From assembly GCF_003254475.1 (NCBI RefSeq), contig NZ_QFYQ01000001.1:1984001-2048000 (forward strand): 64,000 bases of DNA, read 5' to 3'. This DNA is from Phenylobacterium soli (GTDB lineage Bacteria > Pseudomonadota > Alphaproteobacteria > Caulobacterales > Caulobacteraceae). Below the pieces are notes generated by a model. It did not search any database and was not told the origin of the DNA. It saw only the letters and a program-made list of their open reading frames with translations. Of this stretch, positions 43,712-53,555 are shown piece after piece (position 1 is the stretch's first letter; the number at the start of each line of letters is the position of its first letter). The position numbers and the translations under genes were made by a program.

Positions 43712-44578
43712 TCAGCGGGCGCCGAGGCCCACCACTTCGCGAGGGTAGGCGGGCTGCGGCTTGGCCATGGCCCGGAGGCGGGCGCTCAGGGTCTCGCGCG
43801 CCTTGAGGTGAGAGGCCACGGGATAGACGGCGGCCAGGAGGGCGAGGAGAAGTCCGATCCCGCCCTCCCGCCAGCCTGCGCGGACCAGGTAGCTCTTGCA
43901 GAAGGCGCCCAAGCCCCCCACCACCGCAGGCGCGAGCCGGCCCGGATCACAGGCGTCGGCAAGGTCCTCGGCGCGCAGCGCGGTGGAGCGGTTGAAGCTC
44001 TCGACCAGATCGCCCACGTCGCGGCCCCGCATGCGGCGGATGGCGCCCTTCAGCGCTCCGGCCGAGCGGCCGGAGACCACCTGGCCCGCATCCTTTCGGC
44101 GGGCCTGCCATTGCTTGGCGCCCGGACGATAGAGGCGCACCGCGCTCATCTCGCCGAGGCCGCCGATCCAGCCCTGGCGGACGGCGCCGTCGCCCAGGTA
44201 GTTGTGGATCGGAATTTCGAAATAGTCGCCGCGGGCGCCCATCTTCAGCGTCGCGCGGATCTCCCAGGCGAGGGCGGAATCGATGCGCTCGTCGGCTTCG
44301 ATCTCCAGCACCCAGTCGCCGGTGCAGGCCGCCAGGCCCGCCAGTTTGCGTTGGTTCTCGAGCGGGAAGATGCCGGTGATCACCTCCGCGCCGGCCCGGC
44401 GCGCGATCTCCAGCGAACGATCGACGCAGCGGTCGGCGACCACCACGATCTCATCGCAAAATGTGAGCCCGCGCAGGCATTCCGCGAGCTCGGCGTCCTG
44501 GTTCTGCACGCAGACCAGCGCCGAAATCCTGACCCCCACGAACCGTCCTCCCGTGGCGGACAACTCGTCCGTACCCAT
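43712..44578 (-). CDS. Family 2 glycosyltransferase, WaaE/KdtX-like
   Basis: A 288-aa cytoplasmic glycosyltransferase. RISALVCVQNQDAELAECLRGL and FCDEIVVVADRCVDRS form the GT-A nucleotide-binding start, and LEIEADERID holds the acidic metal-binding motif. The closest family I recognise is the LPS-core glucosyltransferase WaaE/KdtX group. A C-terminal hydrophobic stretch (GIGLLLALLAAVYPVAS) may contact the membrane. The first 16 residues are atypical; a GTG start at VRISAL would fit better. It should act on the LPS core or a capsular chain. Confidence 0.82.
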   Translation of the reverse strand: MGTDELSATGGRFVGVRISALVCVQNQDAELAECLRGLTFCDEIVVVADRCVDRSLEIARRAGAEVITGIFPLENQRKLAGLAACTGDWVLEIEADERIDSALAWEIRATLKMGARGDYFEIPIHNYLGDGAVRQGWIGGLGEMSAVRLYRPGAKQWQARRKDAGQVVSGRSAGALKGAIRRMRGRDVGDLVESFNRSTALRAEDLADACDPGRLAPAVVGGLGAFCKSYLVRAGWREGGIGLLLALLAAVYPVASHLKARETLSARLRAMAKPQPAYPREVVGLGAR

Positions 44579-44626
44579 TAGACGACGCCCGTGCGGGCCG
44601 CCCCCCAGTCCAGCTTTCAGTTTTCG

Positions 44627-46993
44627 TTAGTAATTCGCGGCCAGCCGCACGCCGATGGTCCGCGGACGCTGCGGCGTCGACTGGCGCTTGGTGCCGAAGG
44701 TGAACGGATTGCCGTAGGCGAAGGTGTCTCCAGCCACGTCGAACGGGTTGCTGATGAACACCGTCGCGTTCCACGACTTGCCCGCCACCTCGGCCGAGAA
44801 CCGGGTGTTGGTGTACTGCCCCATGTCGGCCTCCTGGCGGGCGTCGAAGGAGAGCTGCGAGCGGCCGATGTAGTTGGTCTCGCCGACCAGCCTCAGGCTC
44901 AGATCGTGCGGCAGCGGGTGCTGATAGACGGCCAGGACCCCGCCCGAGAACCGCGGCGCGCTGGGCAGGCCGCTGATCAGGGCCTGGGCGAAGTCCGGGT
45001 TGGTCTGTCGCACGCGCGAGGAGGCGAAGATGGCGTTGGCCTGCAGCGAGAGACCGAAGTCGAACTCGTAGGCCAGTTCGGTCTCCAGGCCCTTGATGTC
45101 CGCGTTGCCGACATTGGCCGTGTAGGCGAGGCCCGAGGGCCGGTACTGGTCGGTCTGGATCTTGGTCCAGCGGTCGAAGAAGGCCGCGCTCCTCAGCGAC
45201 AGGCGACGGTCGAAGAGGCGGGTCTTGAAGCCGAGCTCGTAGTTGCGCAGCCGGTCGGGATCGAAATAGGCGCGGCTGGCGATCAGGAAGGGATAGTTGA
45301 AGCCGCCGGTGTTGAACCCGCCGGGCCGGTAACCCTCCGAGAACAGGCCGTAGACGACGCCGGAGGAGATTTCCCGCTGGAGAGACACCTTCGGCAGGAA
45401 GCCGTCGAAGTGGCGCTTGTTGCGCAGGCTGCGCGACACCCCGGGCATCTTGGCCACCAGGCCGGATTCGGTGTGCACATCGGTGTTGAACAACCGCCCG
45501 CCGGCGGCGAGCTGCCAGCCCGGAGCGAAGGCGTAGGTGATCTCTCCATAGACGGCGCCCTCGTTCAGCCGGTCGCGCCGCTTCTCGGTGTAGACCCGCT
45601 GAAGCGTCCCCCGGTTCGATTGGACGTCGATCGAGGAGGGGCTCTTCTCGATGGAGACCATGCTGTAGACGCCCACGAGCCAGGTGACGGGACCCACCCG
45701 CGAGGAGCGCAGGACGGTGTCCTGCGAGACCATGTTGATGCCGGTGCGTTCGAGGTAGACGCCGATGTCGGAGGGATCCGCGCGCAGGAAGTCGCCGAGG
45801 ATCTGCGAGGCGTCGTACTGGCTCGAGAAGGTGTGCTCGATGTAGGAGACCGATGACCTGAAGGTGGCCCAGCCGAGTTCGCCCCGAAGGGTCGCCGCGC
45901 CGACCGCGAAGTCGTTCTTGTGGCCCTCCCGGACCCGCGTCGCCCGCCCGGTCGGGCCAGCGTCCGGCGTGGTGTACTGGGTGTCGGCTAGCCGCAGCCG
46001 CTGGGCGGTGCCGGAGAGGTCGAGCTGCCAGTCGTCGGAGGGTTGAAGGCGCAGGGCGATGCGGCCGCCCTCGCGCGTCGTCCGGTCGACGTTCGAGAGG
46101 CGCAGCGCCCGGTTGTCGATGTAGCCGCCCTGCTGGTCCCGGTAGCCGACGACCCGCAGCGCCGCGTGGTCCTGGACGAGCGGGATGTTGCCGTAGCCTT
46201 CGATCTCGTAGCTGTCGGAGCCGCCCTCGGTGTAGGCCGCCTGGCCGGCGGCGCCGAAGGCGAAGCCGCTCATGTCCGGCTTGCGCGGGACGATGCGGAA
46301 CACACCGGAAATCGAGCCGGAGCCATAGAGCGCACCCTGGGGGCCGCGGATCACCTCGATGCGCTCGAGGTCGACGAGCTGCAGATCGGGATCGGGGGCG
46401 TTGTAGTTGATAGGCGCATCGTCGAGGTAGGTGCCCACCGTCGAGCGGGCGCGGCCCGTGAAGGCGCCGTCCGAAAGGCCGCGCAGGATCAGCTTGTCCC
46501 GGCCGGGGCCCAGATTGGTGGTGAGCACGCCGGCGACCTGGCCGGTCAGGGTCAGGACATCGGCTGCGCCGGTCATCTCGACCTGCTCGCGCGAGACGAC
46601 GCTGACCGCAGCCGGCAGGGTGGCGCTGCTCGCCGGGCGCTTGGTGGCGGTGACGAGGAGCTCGGTCACGAGGGTCGGCGGCCGCGGCGGCGGCTCGGTG
46701 GGCTTCGGCGGCGGCGGCGGACCGATCCGCACCGTCCGCGGATCGAGGATGCGGTAGGCGCAGGGCGCGCCCTCCAGCAGCCGGCCCAGCGCCTCGTCGA
46801 GGGTGAGGATGCCGACGAGCCCCGTCATGCCGCCGGAGCCGCAGGCCGAGGTGCCGATCACCGAGACGTTGGCTTGGACGCCCAGATCGATCAGGGCGTC
46901 GGCGTAGGGCTTCTGGGGAATCGAGAGGCGGTAGCGCGCCTCGGCGGCGTCAACGCCCGTCGCGGCCAGGCTGAGCGCCAGGCCGCCGAGCAT
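44627..46993 (-). CDS. TonB-dependent receptor with N-terminal STN signalling domain
   Basis: A 788-aa FecA-type transducer. After the signal peptide, residues about 20-90 form a secretin/TonB N-terminal (STN) domain (LSIPQKPYADALIDLGVQ...LDEALGRLLEGAPCAYRI), then a Pro-rich linker, a plug (VIRGPQGALYGSGSISG) and a barrel ending in Tyr. The STN domain should contact the FecR-like protein encoded just upstream and so signal substrate binding to the ECF sigma factor. Genes run sigma-fecR-receptor on the minus strand with 45 bases between fecR and this gene. The substrate is unknown; a siderophore or other iron source is common for this class. Confidence 0.9.
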   Translation of the reverse strand: MLGGLALSLAATGVDAAEARYRLSIPQKPYADALIDLGVQANVSVIGTSACGSGGMTGLVGILTLDEALGRLLEGAPCAYRILDPRTVRIGPPPPPKPTEPPPRPPTLVTELLVTATKRPASSATLPAAVSVVSREQVEMTGAADVLTLTGQVAGVLTTNLGPGRDKLILRGLSDGAFTGRARSTVGTYLDDAPINYNAPDPDLQLVDLERIEVIRGPQGALYGSGSISGVFRIVPRKPDMSGFAFGAAGQAAYTEGGSDSYEIEGYGNIPLVQDHAALRVVGYRDQQGGYIDNRALRLSNVDRTTREGGRIALRLQPSDDWQLDLSGTAQRLRLADTQYTTPDAGPTGRATRVREGHKNDFAVGAATLRGELGWATFRSSVSYIEHTFSSQYDASQILGDFLRADPSDIGVYLERTGINMVSQDTVLRSSRVGPVTWLVGVYSMVSIEKSPSSIDVQSNRGTLQRVYTEKRRDRLNEGAVYGEITYAFAPGWQLAAGGRLFNTDVHTESGLVAKMPGVSRSLRNKRHFDGFLPKVSLQREISSGVVYGLFSEGYRPGGFNTGGFNYPFLIASRAYFDPDRLRNYELGFKTRLFDRRLSLRSAAFFDRWTKIQTDQYRPSGLAYTANVGNADIKGLETELAYEFDFGLSLQANAIFASSRVRQTNPDFAQALISGLPSAPRFSGGVLAVYQHPLPHDLSLRLVGETNYIGRSQLSFDARQEADMGQYTNTRFSAEVAGKSWNATVFISNPFDVAGDTFAYGNPFTFGTKRQSTPQRPRTIGVRLAANY

Positions 46994-47038
46994 CCCGCCG
47001 AGATGCAGCCCCCGTCCGAAGATCGCCGTGAACCTTCA

Positions 47039-48013
47039 TTAGCGTCCCGGCGTCCCATTGCGCTGCAAGGTGACGCCCCCGTCGGAACGTACCGCGTGCG
47101 CAGAAACCAGCAAGGCCAAGCGATGAACAACCGCATCCTCGTTGTCGAAGATCAGCACGCCTGAGATCGGCGTGGCGGCGAGACCGGCGTCGCTCACCCG
47201 AATGGGGACGGCGAACTGGGCGTTCAGGTCGGCGACGACGGCCGACAGCGGCTGGTCGCGGTAGACCATGCGGCCGGCGCGCCAGCCCAGCGCCTGATCG
47301 GGCGCGGCGGCGCTCACCTGCGCCTGTTGCGCGCCTTCCACATGCTCAAGGCGCTGACCCGGATGCAGGCGGAAGGCCTGTCCTGCGCCATGCTCATTGG
47401 GCGCCACCTCCACGAGGCCGCGGGTGACCGTGACGGAGAGGCGGCCGTCGCGGCGGCGCACATCGAACTGGGTGCCGACCACCCGGACGGTGCGGTCGCC
47501 GGCGGCGATCAGGAACGGGCGGCGCGCATCGTGGGCGACGTCGAACACCGCTTGGCCCTCGTCCATCACCACCTGGCGCTCGCCGCGGGCGAGGGTGACG
47601 GTCAGCCGGGTGCGGGCGTTGAGATCGATCCGCGAGCCATCGGCCAGGGTGACGGTGCGGTGCTCGCCGACCTTGGTGGCGTAGATGGCCGGCGCGGGCG
47701 GCGGGGTCATGGCTGGGACCACCACGACGGCCACGGCCACCGCGGCGGCGACCGCGCCGGCGGCGGCGTAGAAGCGGCCGCGTTGTTGGAGCCGGGCAGG
47801 GCGGACGCGGCGCTCGCCCAGGGCCTTGCGCACGGCCTGGGCGTTGGAGCCGTATTCGTTGGAGACGCGCAGCGCCGCGTCATAGGCGGCGGCGTTGGCC
47901 GGCGCTGTGGCCAGCCAGGCGTCGAACGCCAGGAGGTCGGCCTCGTCGAGGTCCTCGCTCTGAAGCCGGACGAGCCAGTCGGCCGCTTCTTCGTATAGCG
48001 TCTCGCGCGCCAT
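47039..48013 (-). CDS. FecR-type anti-sigma / sigma regulator
   Basis: A 324-aa protein. The N-terminal cytoplasmic part (EEAADWLVRLQSEDLDEADLLAFDAWLA) binds the ECF sigma factor. One membrane segment (about residues 80-100, AAAGAVAAAVAVAVVVV) leads to a periplasmic FecR domain (KVGEHRTVTLADGSRIDLNA...VVGTQFDVR). It relays the receptor's state to the sigma factor. ATG at 48013 is chosen over a TTG four codons upstream. Confidence 0.9.
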   Translation of the reverse strand: MARETLYEEAADWLVRLQSEDLDEADLLAFDAWLATAPANAAAYDAALRVSNEYGSNAQAVRKALGERRVRPARLQQRGRFYAAAGAVAAAVAVAVVVVPAMTPPPAPAIYATKVGEHRTVTLADGSRIDLNARTRLTVTLARGERQVVMDEGQAVFDVAHDARRPFLIAAGDRTVRVVGTQFDVRRRDGRLSVTVTRGLVEVAPNEHGAGQAFRLHPGQRLEHVEGAQQAQVSAAAPDQALGWRAGRMVYRDQPLSAVVADLNAQFAVPIRVSDAGLAATPISGVLIFDNEDAVVHRLALLVSAHAVRSDGGVTLQRNGTPGR

Positions 48014-48107
48014 CAGGGGTTCCAACGCGCGCTCGGCGGCGCGCCCGTCATTGCTGAAGACGCCGCCGCGCGGCCTCGCCCCCCAGTCATATTCAACCGG
48101 AAATGGG

Positions 48108-48716
48108 TCATCTGGAAAGTTTCGCGGCCAGGTGTTTGAGGGCGGCGCTGATGTGCTTCTCCACCGACTTGACCGAGAGGCCCATGGCCTGGGCGGTCTG
48201 GGCGTGGCTGAGGCCTTCCAGCTTGTGCAGGGTGAAGGCCTTCTGCATCTGGGGCGGCAGGGCCGCGACGGCGTCGATGAGCTGGCGCAGGCGCTGGCGC
48301 GAGGCCGCGGCCTCGTCGGCGGGCGCCTCTTCGGAGATGTCCTCGCCGGCCACGGCCGTGCGGGTGGCGCCGCGCCATTCGGCGTCCCGGGCGGCGGCGC
48401 GGGCTTCGCCCCGGGCGCGGTCGCGCATCAGGTTGAGGGCGATGCGGTAGAGCAGGGCCTGGGGGTTCTCCGCCTCGATCGCCTCCGCCCGGGTGGCGAG
48501 CTTGACGTAGAGCTCCTGGATCAGGTCTTCCGCGGCGGCCTGCGAGCCTGCGCGAGCGGCGAAGAAGCGGATGAGGTTGGGCCGCAGCGCCAGGTAGGCC
48601 TGGACGAGGGGATCCTCGTCGGCGTCCGGGGAATTCGGTGCGGGCGGGGGCGCGGCCACGCCCTCCGTGTGCCCCAATTCGCCCGGCGACGCCAAGCGGC
48701 GCGGCCCGGAGGCCAT
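48108..48716 (-). CDS. ECF-family RNA polymerase sigma factor, FecI-like
   Basis: A 202-aa sigma factor with region 2 (YLALRPNLIRFFAARAGSQ...EDLIQELYVKLATR) and region 4 (ALPPQMQKAFTLHKLEGLSHAQTAQAMGLSVKSVEKHI). It lies directly upstream of fecR and the STN receptor, which it probably transcribes when the receptor is occupied. The start is uncertain: ATG at 48716 lies only 14 bases from the divergent gene's GTG at 48731, while an internal GTG at 48659 would remove an Ala/Pro-rich leader. Confidence 0.87.
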   Translation of the reverse strand: MASGPRRLASPGELGHTEGVAAPPPAPNSPDADEDPLVQAYLALRPNLIRFFAARAGSQAAAEDLIQELYVKLATRAEAIEAENPQALLYRIALNLMRDRARGEARAAARDAEWRGATRTAVAGEDISEEAPADEAAASRQRLRQLIDAVAALPPQMQKAFTLHKLEGLSHAQTAQAMGLSVKSVEKHISAALKHLAAKLSR

Positions 48717-48730
48717 GCTACGCTCGCGCC

Positions 48731-49762
48731 GTGTCGATCGAATCCCTCTTCGCCCAGGCCTACGAGGCCCACCAGCGCGGCGATCTTTCACGGGCCGAGA
48801 AGGGCTATCGCGGGCTGCTGCGCTCCAAGCCCTACGAGGCGAGCCACAACCTTGGCCTGGTGCTCGGCGCCATGGGCCGGTTCAAGGAAGCGGAGACCGC
48901 CTTTCGCGAAGCCCTGGCCGCCGCGGACAATCCTGGAACCCGCTACGCCCTGGCCGAACTGCTGCTGGCCGACGGCCGCTATGCGGAGGGCTGGCCGCTA
49001 TGGGAGGCGCGCCGGGCGATCCCGGCGCTGAAGGTCCCGCAGCCGGATCTCGACTTTCCCGAATGGCATGGCGAGCCGCTGGCCGGACGACGTCTGCTGG
49101 TGTTCCACGAGCAGGGGTTTGGCGATGCGATCATGCTGGCCCGCTGGTTCGCGCCGCTGAAGTCGGCCGGCGCCGAGATCGTCTTCTTCTGTCCGCCGGA
49201 GCTTCACCGGTTGATGGCGCGGCTCGGGGTGTCGGTGGTCGGGGCCGATCCCGACCCGGAGGCGGTGCGCGCCGACTACTGGACCCTGGCCGGGAGCCTG
49301 CCGTTCCGCGCGGCCGCGACCCTGGAAAGCCTGCCTCCGCCGGCGCGTTTCGAGGGGCTGGAAGTCGGTTCCGGGGGCGGGATCGGCGTGGTCGCCCGCG
49401 GCTCGTCCGCTCACCGCAACGACGCCAACCGCTCGCTGCCGGCGCGCCATGCGGCCCGGCTCGCCCGGTTGAGCCGTGACCTTTCGCCCGAGACGACCGG
49501 GGCGCGCGACTTCGAGGACACCGCCCGCATCGTCGCCGGCCTCGACCTCGTCATCTGCGTCGACACCTCGGTGGCGCACCTGGCCGGCTCGCTTGGCAAG
49601 GCCGTCTGGATCCTGCTGCCGGCCCGCGACACAGACTGGCGCTGGCTGCGCGGCCGCGACGACAGCCCGTGGTATCCGACCGCCCGCCTGTTCCGCCAGC
49701 GGATGGCGGGCGACTGGGAGCCGGTGTTGCGCCGTATCGAGACATCTGTCGCGAATCGGTAG
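48731..49762 (+). CDS. TPR protein with glycosyltransferase-like C-terminal domain
   Basis: A 343-aa cytoplasmic protein. Residues 1-75 hold about two tetratricopeptide repeats (AYEAHQRGDLSRAEKGYRGLL; NLGLVLGAMGRFKEAETAFREAL). The rest resembles the GT-B fold of family 9/41-like transferases, with LLVFHEQGFGDAIMLARW and, near the end, DLVICVDTSVAHLAGSLGKAVWILLP, the loop that contacts the nucleotide sugar. Such TPR-glycosyltransferases modify proteins or polysaccharides; the acceptor is unknown. GTG at 48731 gives the full TPR start; spacing to the divergent sigma gene is only 14 bases. Confidence 0.78.
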   Translation: MSIESLFAQAYEAHQRGDLSRAEKGYRGLLRSKPYEASHNLGLVLGAMGRFKEAETAFREALAAADNPGTRYALAELLLADGRYAEGWPLWEARRAIPALKVPQPDLDFPEWHGEPLAGRRLLVFHEQGFGDAIMLARWFAPLKSAGAEIVFFCPPELHRLMARLGVSVVGADPDPEAVRADYWTLAGSLPFRAAATLESLPPPARFEGLEVGSGGGIGVVARGSSAHRNDANRSLPARHAARLARLSRDLSPETTGARDFEDTARIVAGLDLVICVDTSVAHLAGSLGKAVWILLPARDTDWRWLRGRDDSPWYPTARLFRQRMAGDWEPVLRRIETSVANR

Positions 49763-49990
49763 GCCCAGGTCTTCGTGACGAGCGTCAAACAGTCCAGAAA
49801 CGGGACGCCAAATCGCCTTCAAGTGATGGGAAGTCGCTGATCCAAAGGCGTAATCGTGCGTTTTGGCCTCTGCCTTGCGGGGGATGCCGCTGGGTGCGGG
49901 TATGCAGCCGCTCGATCTGCAATTAATAACTCGTTCAAAATTGGCCGCCCTCGGGGGATACGGGCGGCCGGGGCCAGGAGCTATTTCAGT
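49763..49990 (+). promoter_or_regulatory. Promoter and leader of the PEP carboxykinase gene, with hairpin
   Basis: A 228-base spacer. A perfect 8-bp stem (GGCCGCCC at 49943-49950 with GGGCGGCC at 49962-49969) with an 11-base G-rich loop ends about 21 bases before the ATG, just ahead of the ribosome-binding site CCAGGAG. The stretch before it (49915-49942) is AT-rich and may hold the -10 region. A 5' regulatory leader is likely. Confidence 0.45.
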
Positions 49991-51841
49991 ATGACCGACC
50001 GCGCGATTCCGGGGCTTGAGCCTGCGCCGACGAAACACGCGAAACTCGTCCAATGGGTTCGCGAGATCGCCGAGCTGACCCAGCCGGACCGGGTCCATTG
50101 GTGCGATGGCTCCGACGCCGAGTGGGACGCCCTGACCGAACAGCTGGTCCAGGCGGGCACCCTGAAACGTCTGAACGTCGAAAAGCGCCCGAACTCCTTC
50201 TACGCCGCCTCCGACCCCCGCGACGTCGCCCGCGTCGAAAGCCGCACCTTCATCTGCTCCGAGAAGCAGGAAGACGCCGGCCCCACCAACAACTGGCTCG
50301 ACCCGAGCGAGATGCGGGCCGACCTGAAGAACCTCTTCGCCGGCTGCATGAAGGGCCGCACCATGTACGTGGTGCCGTTCTGCATGGGTCCGCTCGGCTC
50401 CAAGATCAGCGCCATCGGCGTGGAGATCACGGATTCGGCCTACGTGGCCGTATCCATGAAGATCATGACGCGGATGGGCCAGGCCGCCCTCGACCAGCTC
50501 GGCGAGGACGGCTTTTTTGTGCCGGCTGTCCATTCCGTGGGCATGCCGCTCGAGGCGGGGCAGGCCGACGTCGCCTGGCCGTGCAACGAGATCAAGTACA
50601 TCGTTCACTTCCCCGAGACTCGCGAGATCTGGTCCTACGGCTCGGGCTACGGCGGCAACGCCCTGCTCGGGAAGAAGTGCTTCGCCCTTCGCATCGCCTC
50701 GGTCATGGCGCGCGACGAGGGCTGGTTCGCCGAGCACATGCTGATCGTGAAGCTGACATCGCCGGAAGGTAAGTCGCACTACGTGGCCGCCGCCTTCCCG
50801 AGCGCCTGCGGCAAGACCAACATGGCCATGCTGGTGCCGACCCTGCCGGGCTGGACCGCCCAGACGATCGGCGACGATATCTGCTGGATGCGGTTCGGCG
50901 ACGACGGCCGGCTCTATGCGGTGAACCCCGAGGCTGGCTTCTTCGGCGTGGCGCCGGGCACCGGCGTCAACACCAACCGCAACGCGATCGACACCCTGCA
51001 CGCCAACACCATCTTCACCAACGTGGCCCTCACCGAGGATGGCGACGTGTGGTGGGAAGGCCTGACCTCCGAGCCGCCCGAGCGGCTGATCGACTGGCAG
51101 GGCAATGACTGGACGCCGGCTTCCTCGACGCCCGCCGCCCACCCGAACGCCCGCTTCACCGTGCCCGCCTCGCAGTGCCCGGTGGCCGCGCCCGAGTGGG
51201 AAGATCCCGCCGGCGTGCCGATCTCGGCGATCCTGTTCGGCGGCCGCCGCGCGTCGGCCGTGCCGCTGGTGACCGAGGCCCGGGACTGGCGCCACGGCGT
51301 CTTCATGGCCTCCAACGTGGCCTCCGAGGGCACCGCCGCCGCCGAGAACAAGATCGGCGAGCTGCGCCGCGACCCGTTCGCCATGCTGCCGTTCTGCGGC
51401 TACAACATGGGCGATTACTTCGACCACTGGCTTAAGATGGGCGAGCAGGCCGACGCCTCGAAGCTGCCGCGCATCTATTTCGTGAACTGGTTCCGCAAGG
51501 ACGAGCGCGGCAAGTTCGTGTGGCCAGGTTTCGGCGAGAACAGCCGGGTGCTGAAGTGGATCGTCGAGCGCCTGGAAGGCCGCGCCAACGCGGTCGATAC
51601 GCCCATCGGTCTGGTGCCGGCCCGCGAGAGCCTCGACGTGACCGGGCTCGACCTCACCGACGCCCAACTCGATCTGCTGCTGAGCGTCGACCCGGCGGTT
51701 TGGACCGAAGAGGCCGCCCTGGTGAAGCCACACTACGAGAAGTTCGGTGAGCGCCTGCCGCAGGCGCTCTGGGCCGAGCTCGAGGCGCTGCTGGCTCGGC
51801 TGGAGACGGCCAAGTCCCCGGCCATGGCCGCGGCCGAATAG
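49991..51841 (+). CDS. pckG: Phosphoenolpyruvate carboxykinase (GTP type)
   Basis: A 616-aa enzyme that converts oxaloacetate and GTP to phosphoenolpyruvate, the entry step of gluconeogenesis. Length and motifs match the GTP-dependent class: [16 protein letters not shown], the nucleotide-binding loop [46 protein letters not shown] and [26 protein letters not shown]. The ATG at 49991 starts the recognisable protein; upstream in-frame codons are leader. A terminator follows 24 bases after the stop. The enzyme fits growth on organic acids or aromatics. Confidence 0.95.
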   Translation: MTDRAIPGLEPAPTKHAKLVQWVREIAELTQPDRVHWCDGSDAEWDALTEQLVQAGTLKRLNVEKRPNSFYAASDPRDVARVESRTFICSEKQEDAGPTNNWLDPSEMRADLKNLFAGCMKGRTMYVVPFCMGPLGSKISAIGVEITDSAYVAVSMKIMTRMGQAALDQLGEDGFFVPAVHSVGMPLEAGQADVAWPCNEIKYIVHFPETREIWSYGSGYGGNALLGKKCFALRIASVMARDEGWFAEHMLIVKLTSPEGKSHYVAAAFPSACGKTNMAMLVPTLPGWTAQTIGDDICWMRFGDDGRLYAVNPEAGFFGVAPGTGVNTNRNAIDTLHANTIFTNVALTEDGDVWWEGLTSEPPERLIDWQGNDWTPASSTPAAHPNARFTVPASQCPVAAPEWEDPAGVPISAILFGGRRASAVPLVTEARDWRHGVFMASNVASEGTAAAENKIGELRRDPFAMLPFCGYNMGDYFDHWLKMGEQADASKLPRIYFVNWFRKDERGKFVWPGFGENSRVLKWIVERLEGRANAVDTPIGLVPARESLDVTGLDLTDAQLDLLLSVDPAVWTEEAALVKPHYEKFGERLPQALWAELEALLARLETAKSPAMAAAE

Positions 51842-51864
51842 GCGTAGCGAAAATCCGTCCGTCG

Positions 51865-51899
51865 AAGGCCGCGGGCGCTCCCCGCGGCCTTCTTCGTTT
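51865..51899 (+). terminator. Terminator after pckG
   Basis: An 11-bp perfect stem (51865-51875 with 51881-51891), a 5-base loop and a T-rich tail (CTTCGTTT). Confidence 0.82.
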
Positions 51900-52013
51900 C
51901 AGGCTCGAAAGCGCGGCCTTAGAATTTCTGGAGGCGCTGAGAGTCTAATCCCACTTTGCTTATAGGAATTAGAGGGTAGGCTCCCGCCACAAGCTGCTGA
52001 GGGGAGCTTCCCA

Positions 52014-53531
52014 ATGAAAACGCCTGCCCGACGGGTCCTGCCGGCCGCCATCCTGGCCAGCCTCTTCTGCAGCGTCGCGCCCGCCGCCCTGGCCCAGGCG
52101 GTGACCACCGCCAGCCCGAAGCCCAGCGGCATCAGCCAGGAGCGGGCGCTGGCGCTCTCGGCTCGCCTCGACGCCCTGGAGAAGCGCAACGAGGAGCTTG
52201 AGGAGCAGATCGCCGACCTCAAGGCCCAGGTGGCGGCCGGCGAGGGGCAGATCCGCGAGCAGGTCGCCGCTCAGCCGACGGTCAGCCTGAACAACGGCCG
52301 CCCGACGTTCACGAGCCTCGACGGGAACTTCAAGTTCGCGCTCCGCAGCGTGGTCCAGTTCGACGCCGCCCACTACGACGTGAGCCCGCTGCGCACGGAC
52401 AACGACCTCGGCTCCGGCACGAACTTCCGTCGCGCACGGCTTGGCTTCGACGCCACGGTCTACAAGGACTGGAATATCGCCCTCTGGGGCGAGTTCGGCG
52501 GCACGGGGGGCGAGTCCGCCGTTCTCAACCAGGCCTTCGTGGAATACGCCGGCTGGAGGCCGTTCGGCCTGACCGAACCGCTGCGCCTGCGCGTCGGCGC
52601 CTGGGCCACGCCGACGGGGCTGGAGGACGCCACCAGCAACACCGAGGGCCTGTTCCTCGAGCGGGCGGCGGCCGCGGAGTTGGTGCGGGGCCTTGCGGGC
52701 GGCGACGGCCGCACCGGCTTCGGCGCCTTCGCCCGCGGCGAGCGCTGGTACGGCTCGGCCGTGCTGACCGGCAAGGTCGTCGGCACGCCGTCCACGGCCG
52801 AGTACAACCAGCAGTCCGGCTACATCCTGCGCGCCGCCTTCAGCCCGCTGCACGGGCCGGACTACGACCTGCACCTCGGCGCCAGCCTGCAGGGCATTCT
52901 AGAGCCGGCCGATACGGCCGCCGGCCCAGCCGAGGCCAACGCCGTGCGCCTTGCCGAGCGGCCGGAGGTCCGCGTCAGCGGCGCGCGCCTTGTCGATACC
53001 GGCGCGATGGCCGCCAATGGCCTGCAGGTCCTCGGCCTCGAAGCGGGCGCGAGCTGGAAGAATCTCTACGCCGCGGGGGAGTGGTTCCAGGTCGACGTCA
53101 GCCGGACGCAGGTGGGAGCGGTGCGCTCGCCCTTCGATCCCTCGTTCAGCGGCTGGTACCTGCAAGGCGCCTGGACGCTCACCGGCGAGCGCCATCCCTG
53201 GAGCAGCGCCAACGGCGGCTTCAATGGCGTAAAGCCGGCCAAGCCGTTCTCGCTGGAGAAGCGAACCTGGGGAGCCTGGGAGCTGGCTGGCCGCTACAGC
53301 GTCCTCGATCTCAACGACAAGGCCGGTTCCGCCGGCGCCGCGGCCCCGCTGGGCGGCGTACGTGGCGGCGAGCAGAAAATCACCACGCTCGGCCTGAACT
53401 GGTACCCGAACAACGTCGTCCGCTTCCTGCTGGATTATCAATGGGTCGATGTCCGCCGCCTGAGCGCGGCCGGCGCCCGGCTCGACAGCGACGTCGGCGT
53501 CGTCTCGCTCCGTTCGCAGTTCGCCTTCTAG
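52014..53531 (+). CDS. OprP/OprO-like outer-membrane porin of the sulfate operon
   Basis: A 505-aa porin. Signal peptide (to about residue 28, ALAQ), then a coiled coil (about residues 48-80, LDALEKRNEELEEQIADLKAQ) typical of OprP/OprO trimers, then a 16-strand barrel ending in Phe (SLRSQFAF). OprP/OprO porins are phosphate- or polyphosphate-selective; here the gene is followed at 24 bases by sulfate-binding protein and CysTWA transporter genes, so it more likely admits sulfate or another oxyanion (inference). GAGGGGAG before the ATG is a good ribosome-binding site. Confidence 0.87.
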   Translation: MKTPARRVLPAAILASLFCSVAPAALAQAVTTASPKPSGISQERALALSARLDALEKRNEELEEQIADLKAQVAAGEGQIREQVAAQPTVSLNNGRPTFTSLDGNFKFALRSVVQFDAAHYDVSPLRTDNDLGSGTNFRRARLGFDATVYKDWNIALWGEFGGTGGESAVLNQAFVEYAGWRPFGLTEPLRLRVGAWATPTGLEDATSNTEGLFLERAAAAELVRGLAGGDGRTGFGAFARGERWYGSAVLTGKVVGTPSTAEYNQQSGYILRAAFSPLHGPDYDLHLGASLQGILEPADTAAGPAEANAVRLAERPEVRVSGARLVDTGAMAANGLQVLGLEAGASWKNLYAAGEWFQVDVSRTQVGAVRSPFDPSFSGWYLQGAWTLTGERHPWSSANGGFNGVKPAKPFSLEKRTWGAWELAGRYSVLDLNDKAGSAGAAAPLGGVRGGEQKITTLGLNWYPNNVVRFLLDYQWVDVRRLSAAGARLDSDVGVVSLRSQFAF

Positions 53532-53555
53532 ACCCACCCAATCAGGACATTGGTC

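Noticed and set aside
48998..51733. A 911-codon minus-strand frame opposite pckG
   Set aside because: It spans the pckG leader and two real plus-strand genes and has shadow-type composition.
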